Shown: piece after piece, positions 41,725 through 49,855 of the stretch
Numbering within the stretch: position 1 is the stretch's first letter
How the letters are laid out: each line of letters opens with the position of its first letter
Source of the DNA: Staphylococcus simulans
Lineage (GTDB): Bacteria > Bacillota > Bacilli > Staphylococcales > Staphylococcaceae
Length of the DNA: 62,956 nucleotides
Assembly: GCF_002902285.1 (NCBI RefSeq)
Contig: NZ_PPRU01000039.1
Location: 1 to 62,956 of the forward strand
Direction: 5' to 3'
The notes under the pieces: generated by a model
What the model was told of the DNA's origin: nothing
Database searches by the model: none
The model's input: only the letters and a program-made list of their open reading frames with translations
Made by a program: the position numbers and the translations under genes

Positions 41725-41916
41725 TTAACTCAAGTAGTGATTATCTAAATAAAACTTTTCCAATGGTTCGTTATCTTTCACACAGTCTTTCATAAGTTCC
41801 AAAGCATCTTCAGCAGGCATACCCCGTAAAAGCATTCTACTAGGAGCATCTTTAAACTTTTTAGTATAAGCACATACAGCAGCTTGATACTCTTTTTTAA
41901 ATTGTTCATCATACAT
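41725..41916 (-). CDS. 63-residue protein, paralogue B
   Basis: A 63-residue unrecognised protein (MYDEQFKKEYQAAVCAYTKK...) paralogous to its downstream neighbour. Its ribosome binding site GAAGGAG lies in the last codons of the hydrolase gene, whose stop ends one base before this ATG, so translation is probably coupled. The predicted structure is mostly alpha-helix. The function is unknown; context suggests a link with the Ntn hydrolases. Confidence 0.78.
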   Translation of the reverse strand: MYDEQFKKEYQAAVCAYTKKFKDAPSRMLLRGMPAEDALELMKDCVKDNEPLEKFYLDNHYLS

Positions 41917-41917
41917 A

Positions 41918-42937
41918 TTAATCTACTCCTTCATCATGGTGTGAATCGTGTTGTGACAGGGTGATATCTTTTAAATTTAATTGTGGCTTAATTTCATATG
42001 TTTTCTCTTCTTTTGAATCTAGTAAGACGTCTGTCAGTTGAATCGTATAAATATCTGAGCTGTTATAGTCTTTATAATAATACGTTAAGTGTTCACAATC
42101 GAGTATACATTGATATTGCGTATAATGAGGCTGCCCTTCGTGGAGTACGATGCCTCTCGGAATACTGACAGTGTCTAATAATTTGAATAGGTTATTTAAG
42201 CGCATCGTGTCGTCTTCAGCATCTTCAATCATTTGACGGAAATAAGCAGTTTTAACGAAACGTGCTGGCGAGGTATAACCTCCAGGCAATATTTCAGTAT
42301 TTGTTTCGACATGGATTGGATCTACTAGTTTATCACCAAGTGTGATGGATGCTGATGGATCAAATTTAAAAGCTGTGTACTGTTGTAAATTCTGGTAGTG
42401 CCATTCTAAGTCAGGGTGATTAGTCAGAACTTGTACCGGATTATCTTTCAAAATCAGTTTACCACCATTTGGCACAAGAACAATACTTTGACCTGTTTGA
42501 TCAGTGACGATGAAATGAAAGGCAGGTGTTTTACCAAGTACAGGGTTTTGTTCATCAATCAACCTCACATTACCAATCGTTTCTTTTAAATGTGAAATAG
42601 ATGCGTTCGTACCTAAAAGCCACATAATGAATGATTCTGGACCTAAATTAATATGATGTGAAGCGGGTGCAGGCTTATATGTCGCAAAGTCATTGTTGTT
42701 TAAAATTGCGATAGAAAGACCTTTTTCATTGATGCCATCTGCGAACATCACATCGTCTATTTTCATCGCACTGCCTACAAAACCATAGTCAAAAGTGAAG
42801 GTTTTTCCATAAGTTGTTTCCCACTGATAGTTTCTTGGGATAACTTTAGGAAAAGCTTTCAGTTCAAACGCAAAGTCCATGGTCCGTGCTAAGTAAGTTG
42901 TGTCGTATTGTGAAGTAAAGGTAAAGCTCGTACACAT
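41918..42937 (-). CDS. Choloylglycine hydrolase family protein (linear amide C-N hydrolase), copy 1
   Basis: A 339-residue Ntn hydrolase of the bile salt hydrolase/penicillin V acylase family. Cys2, exposed once Met1 is removed, is the expected nucleophile; Arg18 and Asp21 (YLARTMDF) match the catalytic set, and the NEKGLS and LTNHPDLEWHYQNL segments are typical. The substrate (bile salts, penicillin V, N-acyl amino acids or lactones) cannot be told. ATG at 42937 with AAGGGG upstream puts Cys at position 2; the longer open frame would bury it. It shares overall architecture with the next gene upstream. Confidence 0.88.
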   Translation of the reverse strand: MCTSFTFTSQYDTTYLARTMDFAFELKAFPKVIPRNYQWETTYGKTFTFDYGFVGSAMKIDDVMFADGINEKGLSIAILNNNDFATYKPAPASHHINLGPESFIMWLLGTNASISHLKETIGNVRLIDEQNPVLGKTPAFHFIVTDQTGQSIVLVPNGGKLILKDNPVQVLTNHPDLEWHYQNLQQYTAFKFDPSASITLGDKLVDPIHVETNTEILPGGYTSPARFVKTAYFRQMIEDAEDDTMRLNNLFKLLDTVSIPRGIVLHEGQPHYTQYQCILDCEHLTYYYKDYNSSDIYTIQLTDVLLDSKEEKTYEIKPQLNLKDITLSQHDSHHDEGVD

Positions 42938-43000
42938 ATGTATCAGCCCCTTAATACCATTAAAAGTTATAATCAAATTGATAATACCATATGGATATAG

Positions 43001-43036
43001 AAAAAACGGAGCAGCTTCTCTATGTGCTTCTCCGTT
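43001..43036 (-). terminator. Terminator of Ntn hydrolase copy 2
   Basis: On the minus strand AACGGAG-AAGC and GC-GCTCCGTT surround a short loop, followed by TTTTTTC. It separates the two paralogous genes, so each may be transcribed on its own or with readthrough. Confidence 0.8.
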
Positions 43037-43045
43037 TAGTTCTAT

Positions 43046-44047
43046 TTACTGATGGTCTGAAGCTTCTTCAGTTAAATCAACCAGATTTAATTTAGGTTTT
43101 ACTGTATAAGTAATCGCATCACTTGCGTTTAAAATCTCATCAGTCAGTTTGATTTGGTATACATCTGAACCGTTATAGTCTTTAAAGTAATAAGTGAGAT
43201 GGTGTGTATCGACGATAGCTTGGTATTGTGTGTAATAAATCGTTCCTTCGTCTAAAACGACACCTCTTGGAATACTGACAGTATCGAGTAATTTAAATAA
43301 GTTGTTGAGTCGTTTATTCTCATCTTCCGCATCTTCGATAAATTGACGGAAATAAGCCATTTTAACGAAACGAGACGGAGAAGTATAACCGCCTGGCAGA
43401 ACTTCAGTACCAGATTCAACACCAAAGGGTTTTACACTCTCAATGCCTAAGAGTGACGGTGAGGGCGCTTCGATATTGAAATGTGTATACTGTCTGACAT
43501 TTTGATAATGCCATTCTAAGTTAGGGTTATTCGTTAATACACGAATGGGATTCTCTTTAATAATCAATTGACCGTCTGAAGGAATCGCAACGATACTTTG
43601 ACCAGATTGATCTGTAATCATAAAGTGTAGTGGTGGAACGCTGTCTAATGCGGGATTTACTTGTTTAAGTAAACGAACATTATCTGCTTGTTCTTTAAAG
43701 TCTCTGATAGATTCATTCATGCCTAAAAACCACATAATGAATTCTTCAGGTTCTAGATTGATATTGTCATTAGAAGTAGAAGTCGCATAAGAAGCTTCTC
43801 CTTGATAATATAACACAGCAATGGATAATCCTTTTTCGTTTATGCCATCTCCGAATACCACACCATTGACTGTCATTGCAGTTCCTACAAAGCCGTAATT
43901 TAATTTAAAGTCACGACCATTGTTGCTTGTCCATTCATAATTTCTAGGAATAGCTTTCGGGAAAGAATTCAAACTAAATGAGAAATCCATGGTGCGTGCT
44001 AAATAGTTCGCATCATATTGAGATGTAAATGCAAAACTCGTACACAT
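43046..44047 (-). CDS. Choloylglycine hydrolase family protein, copy 2
   Basis: A 333-residue paralogue of copy 1 with the same start MCTSFxFTSQYD, nucleophile Cys2, Arg18 and Asp21, and the VLTNNPNLEWHYQNVRQYT and LPGGYTSPSRFVKMAYFRQ segments. ATG with AAGGAGG upstream. A promoter is visible in the gap to the divergent GNAT gene. No signal peptide is possible in an Ntn hydrolase starting at Cys2, so the enzyme is cytosolic. Confidence 0.88.
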   Translation of the reverse strand: MCTSFAFTSQYDANYLARTMDFSFSLNSFPKAIPRNYEWTSNNGRDFKLNYGFVGTAMTVNGVVFGDGINEKGLSIAVLYYQGEASYATSTSNDNINLEPEEFIMWFLGMNESIRDFKEQADNVRLLKQVNPALDSVPPLHFMITDQSGQSIVAIPSDGQLIIKENPIRVLTNNPNLEWHYQNVRQYTHFNIEAPSPSLLGIESVKPFGVESGTEVLPGGYTSPSRFVKMAYFRQFIEDAEDENKRLNNLFKLLDTVSIPRGVVLDEGTIYYTQYQAIVDTHHLTYYFKDYNGSDVYQIKLTDEILNASDAITYTVKPKLNLVDLTEEASDHQ

Positions 44048-44090
44048 AAATGTGCCTCCTTAAAAACAGTAATCAGTACAAAAAAACGTT

Positions 44091-44118
44091 ACAATAATCA
44101 TAACATGACGCAAGTCAA
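44091..44118 (-). promoter_or_regulatory. Promoter of Ntn hydrolase copy 2
   Basis: Minus strand TTGACT (44113-44118), 16 bases, TATTGT (44091-44096), ~44 bases before the start codon. Confidence 0.6.
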
Positions 44119-44167
44119 GACTTCGAATAAAGTAATGCCAATAAGGTGTTGAGAGTGAGGGATACTG

Positions 44168-44632
44168 TTGGAAATTAAAATATGTGAGGATGCAGCTTTA
44201 TTAGCACGTTTAAATCAAACTGTCCATGACATACATCATCAAGCCTACCCAGATATTTTTAAGCCTTATCATTATTTGGATACGCTAGATCTATTTCAAA
44301 AGCTCATGCATCAACCTGAGCATTATTTATTAGTCATTGAAACGGATAAAGGAGTAGCTGCTGGGTACTTGTGGGCGCAATTGGTAACGTTATATGAAAC
44401 GCCATTTCGTTATGGGCAGAAGACGTTGTATATTCATCAAATCAGTATTGAACCAGAATTTCAGCATAAAGGTTATGGGCATGCACTCATGCAGTATATA
44501 GAAGAGGTAGCAGAAAAAGAGCGGTGTGACACAGTAGAATTGGATTATTGGGGGAAAAATAACGCAGCGGTTGATTTCTATGAGAAAGAAGGTTATGAAT
44601 TTCTTCAAAAGCATTGCCGTAAAAATATTTGA
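44168..44632 (+). CDS. GNAT family N-acetyltransferase
   Basis: A 154-residue acetyltransferase. The strand LYIHQISIEPEF leads into the acetyl-CoA loop QHKGYGHALM, and NNAAVDFYEKEGYEF is the C-terminal signature. The substrate is unknown. TTG start with GTGAGGG upstream. It is divergent from the Ntn hydrolase genes and not obviously part of an operon. Confidence 0.83.
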   Translation: MEIKICEDAALLARLNQTVHDIHHQAYPDIFKPYHYLDTLDLFQKLMHQPEHYLLVIETDKGVAAGYLWAQLVTLYETPFRYGQKTLYIHQISIEPEFQHKGYGHALMQYIEEVAEKERCDTVELDYWGKNNAAVDFYEKEGYEFLQKHCRKNI

Positions 44633-44694
44633 TGGTTTATCTAAATGATGTATCTTTGAAATAAATAGAAAAGTATAATTTTGCTCTTTTCAAA

Positions 44695-44732
44695 TGTAAG
44701 CGCTTTACTTATTTTTGTACGTATGGTATATA
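44695..44732 (+). promoter_or_regulatory. tdh promoter with candidate CcpA (cre) site
   Basis: TTTACT (44704-44709), 17 bases, TATATA (44727-44732) with an extended TG. TGTAAGCGCTTTAC (44695-44708) matches the cre consensus TGWAAGCGYTWNCA at 12 of 14 positions and covers the -35. This predicts repression of threonine breakdown when sugar is available. Confidence 0.6.
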
Positions 44733-44835
44733 CATTAATAAGCATTTATAAAAATATAGTGTTAAATAACAAGAGAATGTACACCTCAGAAATACTACAG
44801 TTCTTTAGCGCACTTTTCAAAGGGGAGAGAGAAAT

Positions 44836-45798
44836 ATGAAAAGAATTATGATTACTGGCGCACTAGGGCAAATCGGGACTGAACTTGTATTAAAATGTCG
44901 TGAGATTTATGGAACAGATAATGTTTTAGCAACGGATATTAGAGAACCAGAAGCGGATTCTCTAATCAAAGACGGACCGTTTGCGATATTAGATGTAACA
45001 GATGCAGCACGCATGAATGAGGTTGTAGAGGAATTTCAACCAGATGCTTTAATGCATATGGCCGCATTATTGTCTGCGACAGCTGAGAAAGATCCAATGC
45101 TGGCATGGAATATTAATATGGGTGGTTTAGTCAATGCGTTAGAAGCGGCACGCCATCATAATGTACAGTTCTTTACACCAAGTTCTATCGGGGCATTCGG
45201 GCCAACAACACCTAAACGTGATACACCTGCGTTAACGATTCAACGACCAACATCTATGTACGGTGTAAACAAAGTATCAGGTGAGTTATTATGCGAGTAT
45301 TACCATACTAAGTTTGGTGTAGATACACGAAGCGTACGTTTCCCTGGCTTAATTTCATTTGTGAAAGAACCAGGCGGCGGTACAACAGATTACGCTTGTG
45401 AGATTTATTTTGAGGCGGTACGTAAAGGTGAGTATACAAGCTTTATCGGTAAAGATACTTACATGGATATGATGTTTATGGATGATGCGATCGACGCAAT
45501 TATTAAATTGATGGAAGCACCAGAAGAAAATATTGAAAATCGTTGTGCCTTTAACTTAAGCGGTATGAGTTTCGAGCCAGAAGAAATTGCCGCATCTATT
45601 CGTAAACAAATTCCAGAATTCAAAATGCACTATGAAGTAGATCCAGTCAGACAAGGTATTGCAGATAGCTGGCCAGATGCGATTGATACAAGTTGTGCAA
45701 GAAATGAATGGGGCTTCTCACCTAAATATGATTTAGACAAGATGACAGAAGCTATGTTGCAAGGGGTTAGAGAGAAAGAAGCAGCAACACAAAAATAA
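44836..45798 (+). CDS. SDR-type L-threonine 3-dehydrogenase
   Basis: A 320-residue extended short-chain dehydrogenase. The NAD-binding GALGQIG is at 8-14, DIRE at 34-37 fits NAD preference, and the catalytic Tyr142-Lys146 (SMYGVNK) is present with Ser116/117. The sequence, including the RFPGLIS and [10 protein letters not shown] segments, fits the epimerase-like threonine dehydrogenases of bacteria and archaea, which make the substrate of Kbl. The usual annotation is NAD-dependent epimerase; threonine dehydrogenase is inferred from sequence and kbl nearby. ATG with AAAGGGGAGAG upstream. Confidence 0.82.
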   Translation: MKRIMITGALGQIGTELVLKCREIYGTDNVLATDIREPEADSLIKDGPFAILDVTDAARMNEVVEEFQPDALMHMAALLSATAEKDPMLAWNINMGGLVNALEAARHHNVQFFTPSSIGAFGPTTPKRDTPALTIQRPTSMYGVNKVSGELLCEYYHTKFGVDTRSVRFPGLISFVKEPGGGTTDYACEIYFEAVRKGEYTSFIGKDTYMDMMFMDDAIDAIIKLMEAPEENIENRCAFNLSGMSFEPEEIAASIRKQIPEFKMHYEVDPVRQGIADSWPDAIDTSCARNEWGFSPKYDLDKMTEAMLQGVREKEAATQK

Positions 45799-45819
45799 TA
45801 TAAGTATATGAATTAAATC

Positions 45820-45867
45820 AACAGGGCTGAATGTTTTCTAGGACCTATAGAAAATGTTCGTCCTGTT
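45820..45867 (+). terminator. tdh terminator
   Basis: AACAGG-GAA-TTTTCTA and TAGAAAA-TTC-CCTGTT pair around a small loop; the tail AATTATT is weak in T. Confidence 0.65.
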
Positions 45868-45921
45868 AATTATTATGTATAACGGCAGTAGACTAATGTT
45901 AAGTGGGTGACGATTAGATGA

Positions 45922-46110
45922 CAACATCATCAAGAGATAGAAGCGTTATGGTTAAAAATTTTGCGAGAACAAAACCTAGAACATAAAATTGTCATCGCTA
46001 ATAGCAGCTTTGGCCATAATGAACCAAAGTGTATCTTGCCATATGGAGTCAGTGCGACATTAGATGCTGATAAAGGAAGTTTTGAAATTAATGAAAGCGG
46101 ATGTTCTTAA
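45922..46110 (+). pseudogene. Remnant of a peptidase S66 (LD-carboxypeptidase/MccF-like) gene
   Basis: An open stretch of 62 codons between a stop (45919-45921) and TAA (46108-46110) has no start codon or ribosome binding site at its beginning. Its end, IANSSFGHNEPKCILPYGVS followed by ATLDADKGSFEI, reads as the C-terminus of peptidase family S66: the conserved GH followed by LP(Y/I)G and a short beta hairpin. The catalytic Ser and Glu domains are missing, so it is a 3' fragment of a lost gene. Such enzymes cut LD-peptide bonds in cell wall peptides or inactivate microcin C. Confidence 0.6.
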
Positions 46111-46291
46111 TGAATAGAACGTCCATGCAAAGTGAAAATGAGATTGCTCACAGTTGCATTCAGAAATAGACTGTACAATAATGGAAGTGTAAGGAATATA
46201 GCAACTTTTAATTTGTATCAATGGGGAAATGTTAAAGAGAGATATAAATAACTGTGTTCAATAGAGGATTTGATTAGGGGCGTATTTTTTA
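46111..46291 (+). other. Gene-free stretch between the S66 remnant and ilvE promoter
   Basis: No open frame of note, no clear hairpin and no promoter seen; probably further decayed sequence. Confidence 0.4.
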
Positions 46292-46337
46292 AATTTTCTA
46301 AAAACTCATTGAATACACAGGCTTAGATTGCTATAAT
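46292..46337 (+). promoter_or_regulatory. ilvE promoter with candidate CodY box
   Basis: TTGAAT (46309-46314), 17 bases, TATAAT (46332-46337) with an extended TG. Just upstream AATTTTCTAAAAACT (46292-46306) matches the CodY box AATTTTCWGAAAATT at 13 of 15 positions. CodY represses branched-chain amino acid genes when isoleucine and GTP are high. Confidence 0.6.
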
Positions 46338-46383
46338 TTTAGTATTATCTTATTTATAAGCACAATTTTAGGAGGCAGAAATC

Positions 46384-47463
46384 ATGTCAGAAAATGTTAA
46401 ATTCGAGAAACGTGAAGAGCTTAAACAAAAACCAGATCCAAGTAACTTAGGGTTCGGTCAACACTTCACTGATTACATGTTAAGTTATGACTACGATGAA
46501 GATAAAGGTGGTTGGCATGATTTGAAGATTACTCCTTATGCACCGATCGAACTTGATCCCGCTGCACAAGGACTTCATTATGGCCAAGCAGTCTTTGAAG
46601 GATTAAAAGCATACAAACATAATGGAGAGGTTGATTTATTCAGACCTGACCAAAACTTCAAACGTATTAATCAATCATTAGCACGCTTAGAAATGCCGCA
46701 AATTGATGAAGAGTTATTATTAGAAGGATTAAAAGAACTTGTGAATGTTGAACGTGACTGGGTACCTGAAGGGGAAGGTCAATCATTATACATTCGTCCA
46801 TTCGTCTTTGCGACTGAAGCAGGTTTAGGTGTACATCCAGCATCTCACTACAAATTATTAATTATCTTATCTCCTTCTGGTTCATACTATGGCGGAGACG
46901 CATTAAAACCAACACGTATTTATGTAGAAGATAAATACGTTCGTGCCGTACGTGGTGGTGTTGGATTTGCGAAAGTAGCTGGTAACTACGCAGCAAGCTT
47001 ATTAGCACAATCTAACGCAAACAAAGAAGGTTATGACCAAGTATTATGGTTAGACGGTGTAGAACAAAAATACATCGAAGAAGTCGGAAGCATGAACATC
47101 TTCTTCGTTGAAAATGGTACACTTGTTACACCTGAATTAAACGGTAGTATCTTACCAGGTATTACACGTAAAACAGTAATCGAATTAGCTAAAGAACTTG
47201 GCTATAAAGTAGAAGAACGTCGTGTATCTGTAGATGAATTATTCGAAGCGTATGATAAAGGTGAATTAGATGAAGTCTTCGGAACAGGTACAGCTGCAGT
47301 TATTTCACCTGTAGGTGTCTTAAAATACGAAGACCGCGAAATCGTTATCAATAATAACGAAACAGGTAAAATCACTCAACACTTATATGACCAATATACT
47401 GGTATCCAAAGTGGTAAATTAGAAGACAAACACGGCTGGAGAGTTGTAGTTCCTAAAAAATAA
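46384..47463 (+). CDS. ilvE: Branched-chain amino acid aminotransferase
   Basis: A 359-residue fold-type IV PLP transaminase that interconverts Leu, Ile and Val with their 2-oxo acids. The PLP lysine is Lys197 ([10 protein letters not shown]), and [21 protein letters not shown] and [12 protein letters not shown] are the later cofactor and substrate loops. ATG with AGGAGGC upstream. Monocistronic between its promoter and a terminator. Confidence 0.95.
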   Translation: MSENVKFEKREELKQKPDPSNLGFGQHFTDYMLSYDYDEDKGGWHDLKITPYAPIELDPAAQGLHYGQAVFEGLKAYKHNGEVDLFRPDQNFKRINQSLARLEMPQIDEELLLEGLKELVNVERDWVPEGEGQSLYIRPFVFATEAGLGVHPASHYKLLIILSPSGSYYGGDALKPTRIYVEDKYVRAVRGGVGFAKVAGNYAASLLAQSNANKEGYDQVLWLDGVEQKYIEEVGSMNIFFVENGTLVTPELNGSILPGITRKTVIELAKELGYKVEERRVSVDELFEAYDKGELDEVFGTGTAAVISPVGVLKYEDREIVINNNETGKITQHLYDQYTGIQSGKLEDKHGWRVVVPKK

Positions 47464-47490
47464 TTCGAATAAGAATTATAAATAGTGATA

Positions 47491-47539
47491 AAAAAACAGG
47501 TCAGAAGCACAGATAACAGTGTGTTTCTGACCTGTTTTG
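47491..47539. terminator. ilvE terminator
   Basis: AAACAGGTCAGAA and TTCTGACCTGTTTT pair (with inner CAC/GTG) and have A and T runs on both sides, so it may also serve the convergent GNAT gene. Confidence 0.85.
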
Positions 47540-47573
47540 TCATTAATATAATTAAAGGTTTTTGCCGAGTGCT

Positions 47574-48005
47574 TTATAACTTCATATGTAAAATAGGATA
47601 ATTTCTACCTTGGGCGTCTGTTTGAGAAGTTTTATAAACTTCAAAGCCATTTTTAAGATAGAATTCTATTGCGCGTTCATTATCCTTGTTAACATCCACA
47701 TAACTTACTTTTCCTTGCTGGATTAAATATTGCAAGATTTCTGAACCATAACCTTGATTAAAGTGTTTTGGGTCTATAAAAAGCATTTCTAAGTTGTGAT
47801 TGTGGGTTCCAGAAAAGCCGATCGCTTCTTGTTCATCAAACCACAAATAGGCTTCAACTTGTTGGAAGTAAGTAGGAATCTCTTGTTTTAAAGTGATTCT
47901 ATCTTCTTCTTTTAAAAAGTTATGTGTCGCGATGACAGAGCTTTCCCAAATATCTAATGCTTTTGGAAAGTTGGCTTCTTGAAGCTTCATTTTATGTAAT
48001 CTCAT
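47574..48005 (-). CDS. GNAT family N-acetyltransferase
   Basis: A 143-residue acetyltransferase. LEMLFIDPKHFNQGYGSEIL carries the acetyl-CoA loop and NERAIEFYLKNGFEVY the C-terminal signature; the N-terminus (WESSVIATHNFLKEED) resembles the YjaB type. The substrate is unknown. ATG with AAGGAG upstream. Divergent from the DUF454 gene. Confidence 0.85.
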   Translation of the reverse strand: MRLHKMKLQEANFPKALDIWESSVIATHNFLKEEDRITLKQEIPTYFQQVEAYLWFDEQEAIGFSGTHNHNLEMLFIDPKHFNQGYGSEILQYLIQQGKVSYVDVNKDNERAIEFYLKNGFEVYKTSQTDAQGRNYPILHMKL

Positions 48006-48129
48006 ATAGGTTTCTCCTTAAGATTTTGACATACAAACTATCCTACAGAAAGTGCTAACTAAACTCAAGGTAGATAAAAGTAATAAGCAAACATATTATT
48101 GTTTACTAGTCTGTATTCTATTGTATAAT

Positions 48130-48144
48130 TGAAAATGATTATCG
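48130..48144 (+). promoter_or_regulatory. Candidate Fur box before the DUF454 gene
   Basis: TGAAAATGATTATCG matches the 7-1-7 Fur consensus TGATAATnATTATCA at 12 of 14 defined positions. A TATAAT (48124-48129) lies directly upstream, so binding would block transcription start. Confidence 0.45.
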
Positions 48145-48158
48145 GTAGAGGTGCTTTT

Positions 48159-48554
48159 ATGAGATATATTTTAATTACGATAGGTTTAATTTCAGCTATC
48201 GTTGGTTTTATAGGAATCGTTGTACCTTTGTTGCCAACTACACCTTTTTTACTTTTAGCAGCTGTTTGTTTTTCAAGAAGTTCTGAAAGATTTAATCGTT
48301 GGTTAGTGAGTACAAAGGTTTACGGTGAATATGTGGAAAGCTTCAAAAGAGATAGAGGCTTTACTTTAAAGAAGAAGTTCAAAATTTTATTGAGTTTATA
48401 TATTGTTATCGCATTTTCGCTTTATATGCTAGATAACTTCTATATCAGAATTGGTTTATTGATTATGGTGACCTTCCAAACGATTGTATTGTTTACGTTA
48501 GTCAAGACGTTACCAGAACCATCAAAGGACCGTCAAAACTGTGAGAAAGATTAA
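48159..48554 (+). CDS. DUF454 (YbaN family) inner-membrane protein
   Basis: A 131-residue protein with a hydrophobic pair near the N-terminus holding the family signature GIVVPLLPTTPFLLLAA, a charged middle (CFSRSSERFNRWL) and two further membrane spans at about 75-110. Function is unknown; DUF454 genes occur near heme and iron uptake genes in other bacteria. The ATG at 48159 has AGAGGTG upstream; an ATG ten codons earlier sits in the candidate Fur box. Confidence 0.83.
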   Translation: MRYILITIGLISAIVGFIGIVVPLLPTTPFLLLAAVCFSRSSERFNRWLVSTKVYGEYVESFKRDRGFTLKKKFKILLSLYIVIAFSLYMLDNFYIRIGLLIMVTFQTIVLFTLVKTLPEPSKDRQNCEKD

Positions 48555-48571
48555 TCGTTGATGCATTTTGT

Positions 48572-48606
48572 GCTTACATCCAATATAAAGGGTGTAAGCC
48601 TTTTTT
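48572..48606 (+). terminator. Terminator of the DUF454 gene
   Basis: GCTTACA (48572-48578) and TGTAAGC (48593-48599) followed by CTTTTTT. Confidence 0.75.
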
Positions 48607-48673
48607 AATTTCCTTCTTAATTCATAAATTGATAAAATGAAATAAAAGTATAAAGAAAGAAGCGTGGAAACTG

Positions 48674-49393
48674 ATGACAATTAAATGGATCTTATTTGAT
48701 AAAGATGGCACACTCATTGATTTTGATATGAGTTGGATGAAGATTGGTATTCAAATGGTAGATCAGTTTGTGGAACGTTTTATTTCAGAAGAAGATCAAG
48801 CACATGCTTACCAGACTTTAGGTGTGAATAAAGAAAAGAATCAAATAGAACCTGGTACACCGATGGCCTGTGGTTCGCTAGATGAAATTATTCAGAATTT
48901 CAATGCGTTAGCTGGAGAAGATGTGGGCGAGTGGACACGCAAGACGAGTCAGTATCTCATTGACCATAGAGTTCCTGAAATTAAATGGATTGATGGGATG
49001 GTGGAAGCGTTAGAAACATTAAAGGCAGATGGATATCATATTGGAATTATTACGAGTGATACGAAGAAAGGCACAGATCAATTTATTGAATCTACAGATA
49101 CAGAAGCGTTCTTTGATTTAGTCATCTCTACTGAATCTAATGCGGCTGAAAAGCCAGACCCAGCTGTATTAAAGCCGCTCTTTGCGCAAGAGAAGGGGCT
49201 TAAAGCGGAAGAAATCGCAATTGTAGGCGATACACCTAATGATATACAAACCGCTGTTAACGCTGGCTTAGGACTGTCTGTAGCTGTATTGACGGGCGTA
49301 GGTCAAGCACATGAATTTAAACATGCGGATTATGTCGTAGAGAAAGCGCCAGAAATTGTTTCTATTTTAAAGGGTGAAGATACAGAATCCTAA
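48674..49393 (+). CDS. HAD family phosphatase (Gph-like)
   Basis: A 239-residue HAD hydrolase. The nucleophile Asp9 and acid/base Asp11 are in FDKDGTLIDFD, the TSD motif (IGIITSDTKKG) gives motif II, and GDTPNDIQTA motif IV. A helical cap lies between motifs I and II, as in phosphoglycolate phosphatases. Substrate not known. ATG; ribosome binding site weak. First of three closely spaced genes, with 32 bases to the next. Confidence 0.87.
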   Translation: MTIKWILFDKDGTLIDFDMSWMKIGIQMVDQFVERFISEEDQAHAYQTLGVNKEKNQIEPGTPMACGSLDEIIQNFNALAGEDVGEWTRKTSQYLIDHRVPEIKWIDGMVEALETLKADGYHIGIITSDTKKGTDQFIESTDTEAFFDLVISTESNAAEKPDPAVLKPLFAQEKGLKAEEIAIVGDTPNDIQTAVNAGLGLSVAVLTGVGQAHEFKHADYVVEKAPEIVSILKGEDTES

Positions 49394-49425
49394 GTTATCG
49401 TCACACATTAAATGAGGTGAAAATC

Positions 49426-49836
49426 ATGAAAGAACAACATACAGTATTAGATGGACGTTATGCAGAATATCAAGGAGAAGTGTTTCGCGTCTTAAATGAC
49501 TTTGGCAAGACTTTGCATTTGGTCACAGAGGATGCTGGAGCGCAGTCTTTAGGTTTTGAAGCGAAAACAACAAAGTATTCGAGTCATACATTGTTTTATA
49601 AAGACGTCAAACGTCAAGAAGTCGATGCATTATATGATTTGAAACATGAAGCACGTTATGGAGGTACGCTCTTTGATTTGTTTTTTGATGCGAAAGGTCA
49701 AAGTTATATTGGCACAAGTGAAGCGGATAAGGCAGAAGCCTTTGGTTTAAAAGAAACAGATGAAGGTTATTATAGTAAAGCTATCAATGATGACGATTAT
49801 GAACCTGTGATTTACCGCGAAGAGTTAGAATTATAA
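49426..49836 (+). CDS. Conserved staphylococcal protein of unknown function
   Basis: A 136-residue soluble, acidic protein (MKEQHTVLDGRYAEYQGEVF...) with no signal peptide, membrane segment or motif I recognise. It seems rich in beta structure. ATG at 49426 with GAGGTG upstream; an in-frame GTG three codons earlier is part of that site. It sits between two HAD phosphatase genes with 32 and 19 base gaps, so it is probably co-transcribed with them. Confidence 0.8.
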   Translation: MKEQHTVLDGRYAEYQGEVFRVLNDFGKTLHLVTEDAGAQSLGFEAKTTKYSSHTLFYKDVKRQEVDALYDLKHEARYGGTLFDLFFDAKGQSYIGTSEADKAEAFGLKETDEGYYSKAINDDDYEPVIYREELEL

Positions 49837-49855
49837 CCAAGGTTGGAGGGATGAT

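Noticed and set aside
45919..45987. Short frame MTTSSRDRSVM... as a gene
   Set aside because: Only 22 codons, no ribosome binding site, and it overlaps the S66 remnant in another frame.
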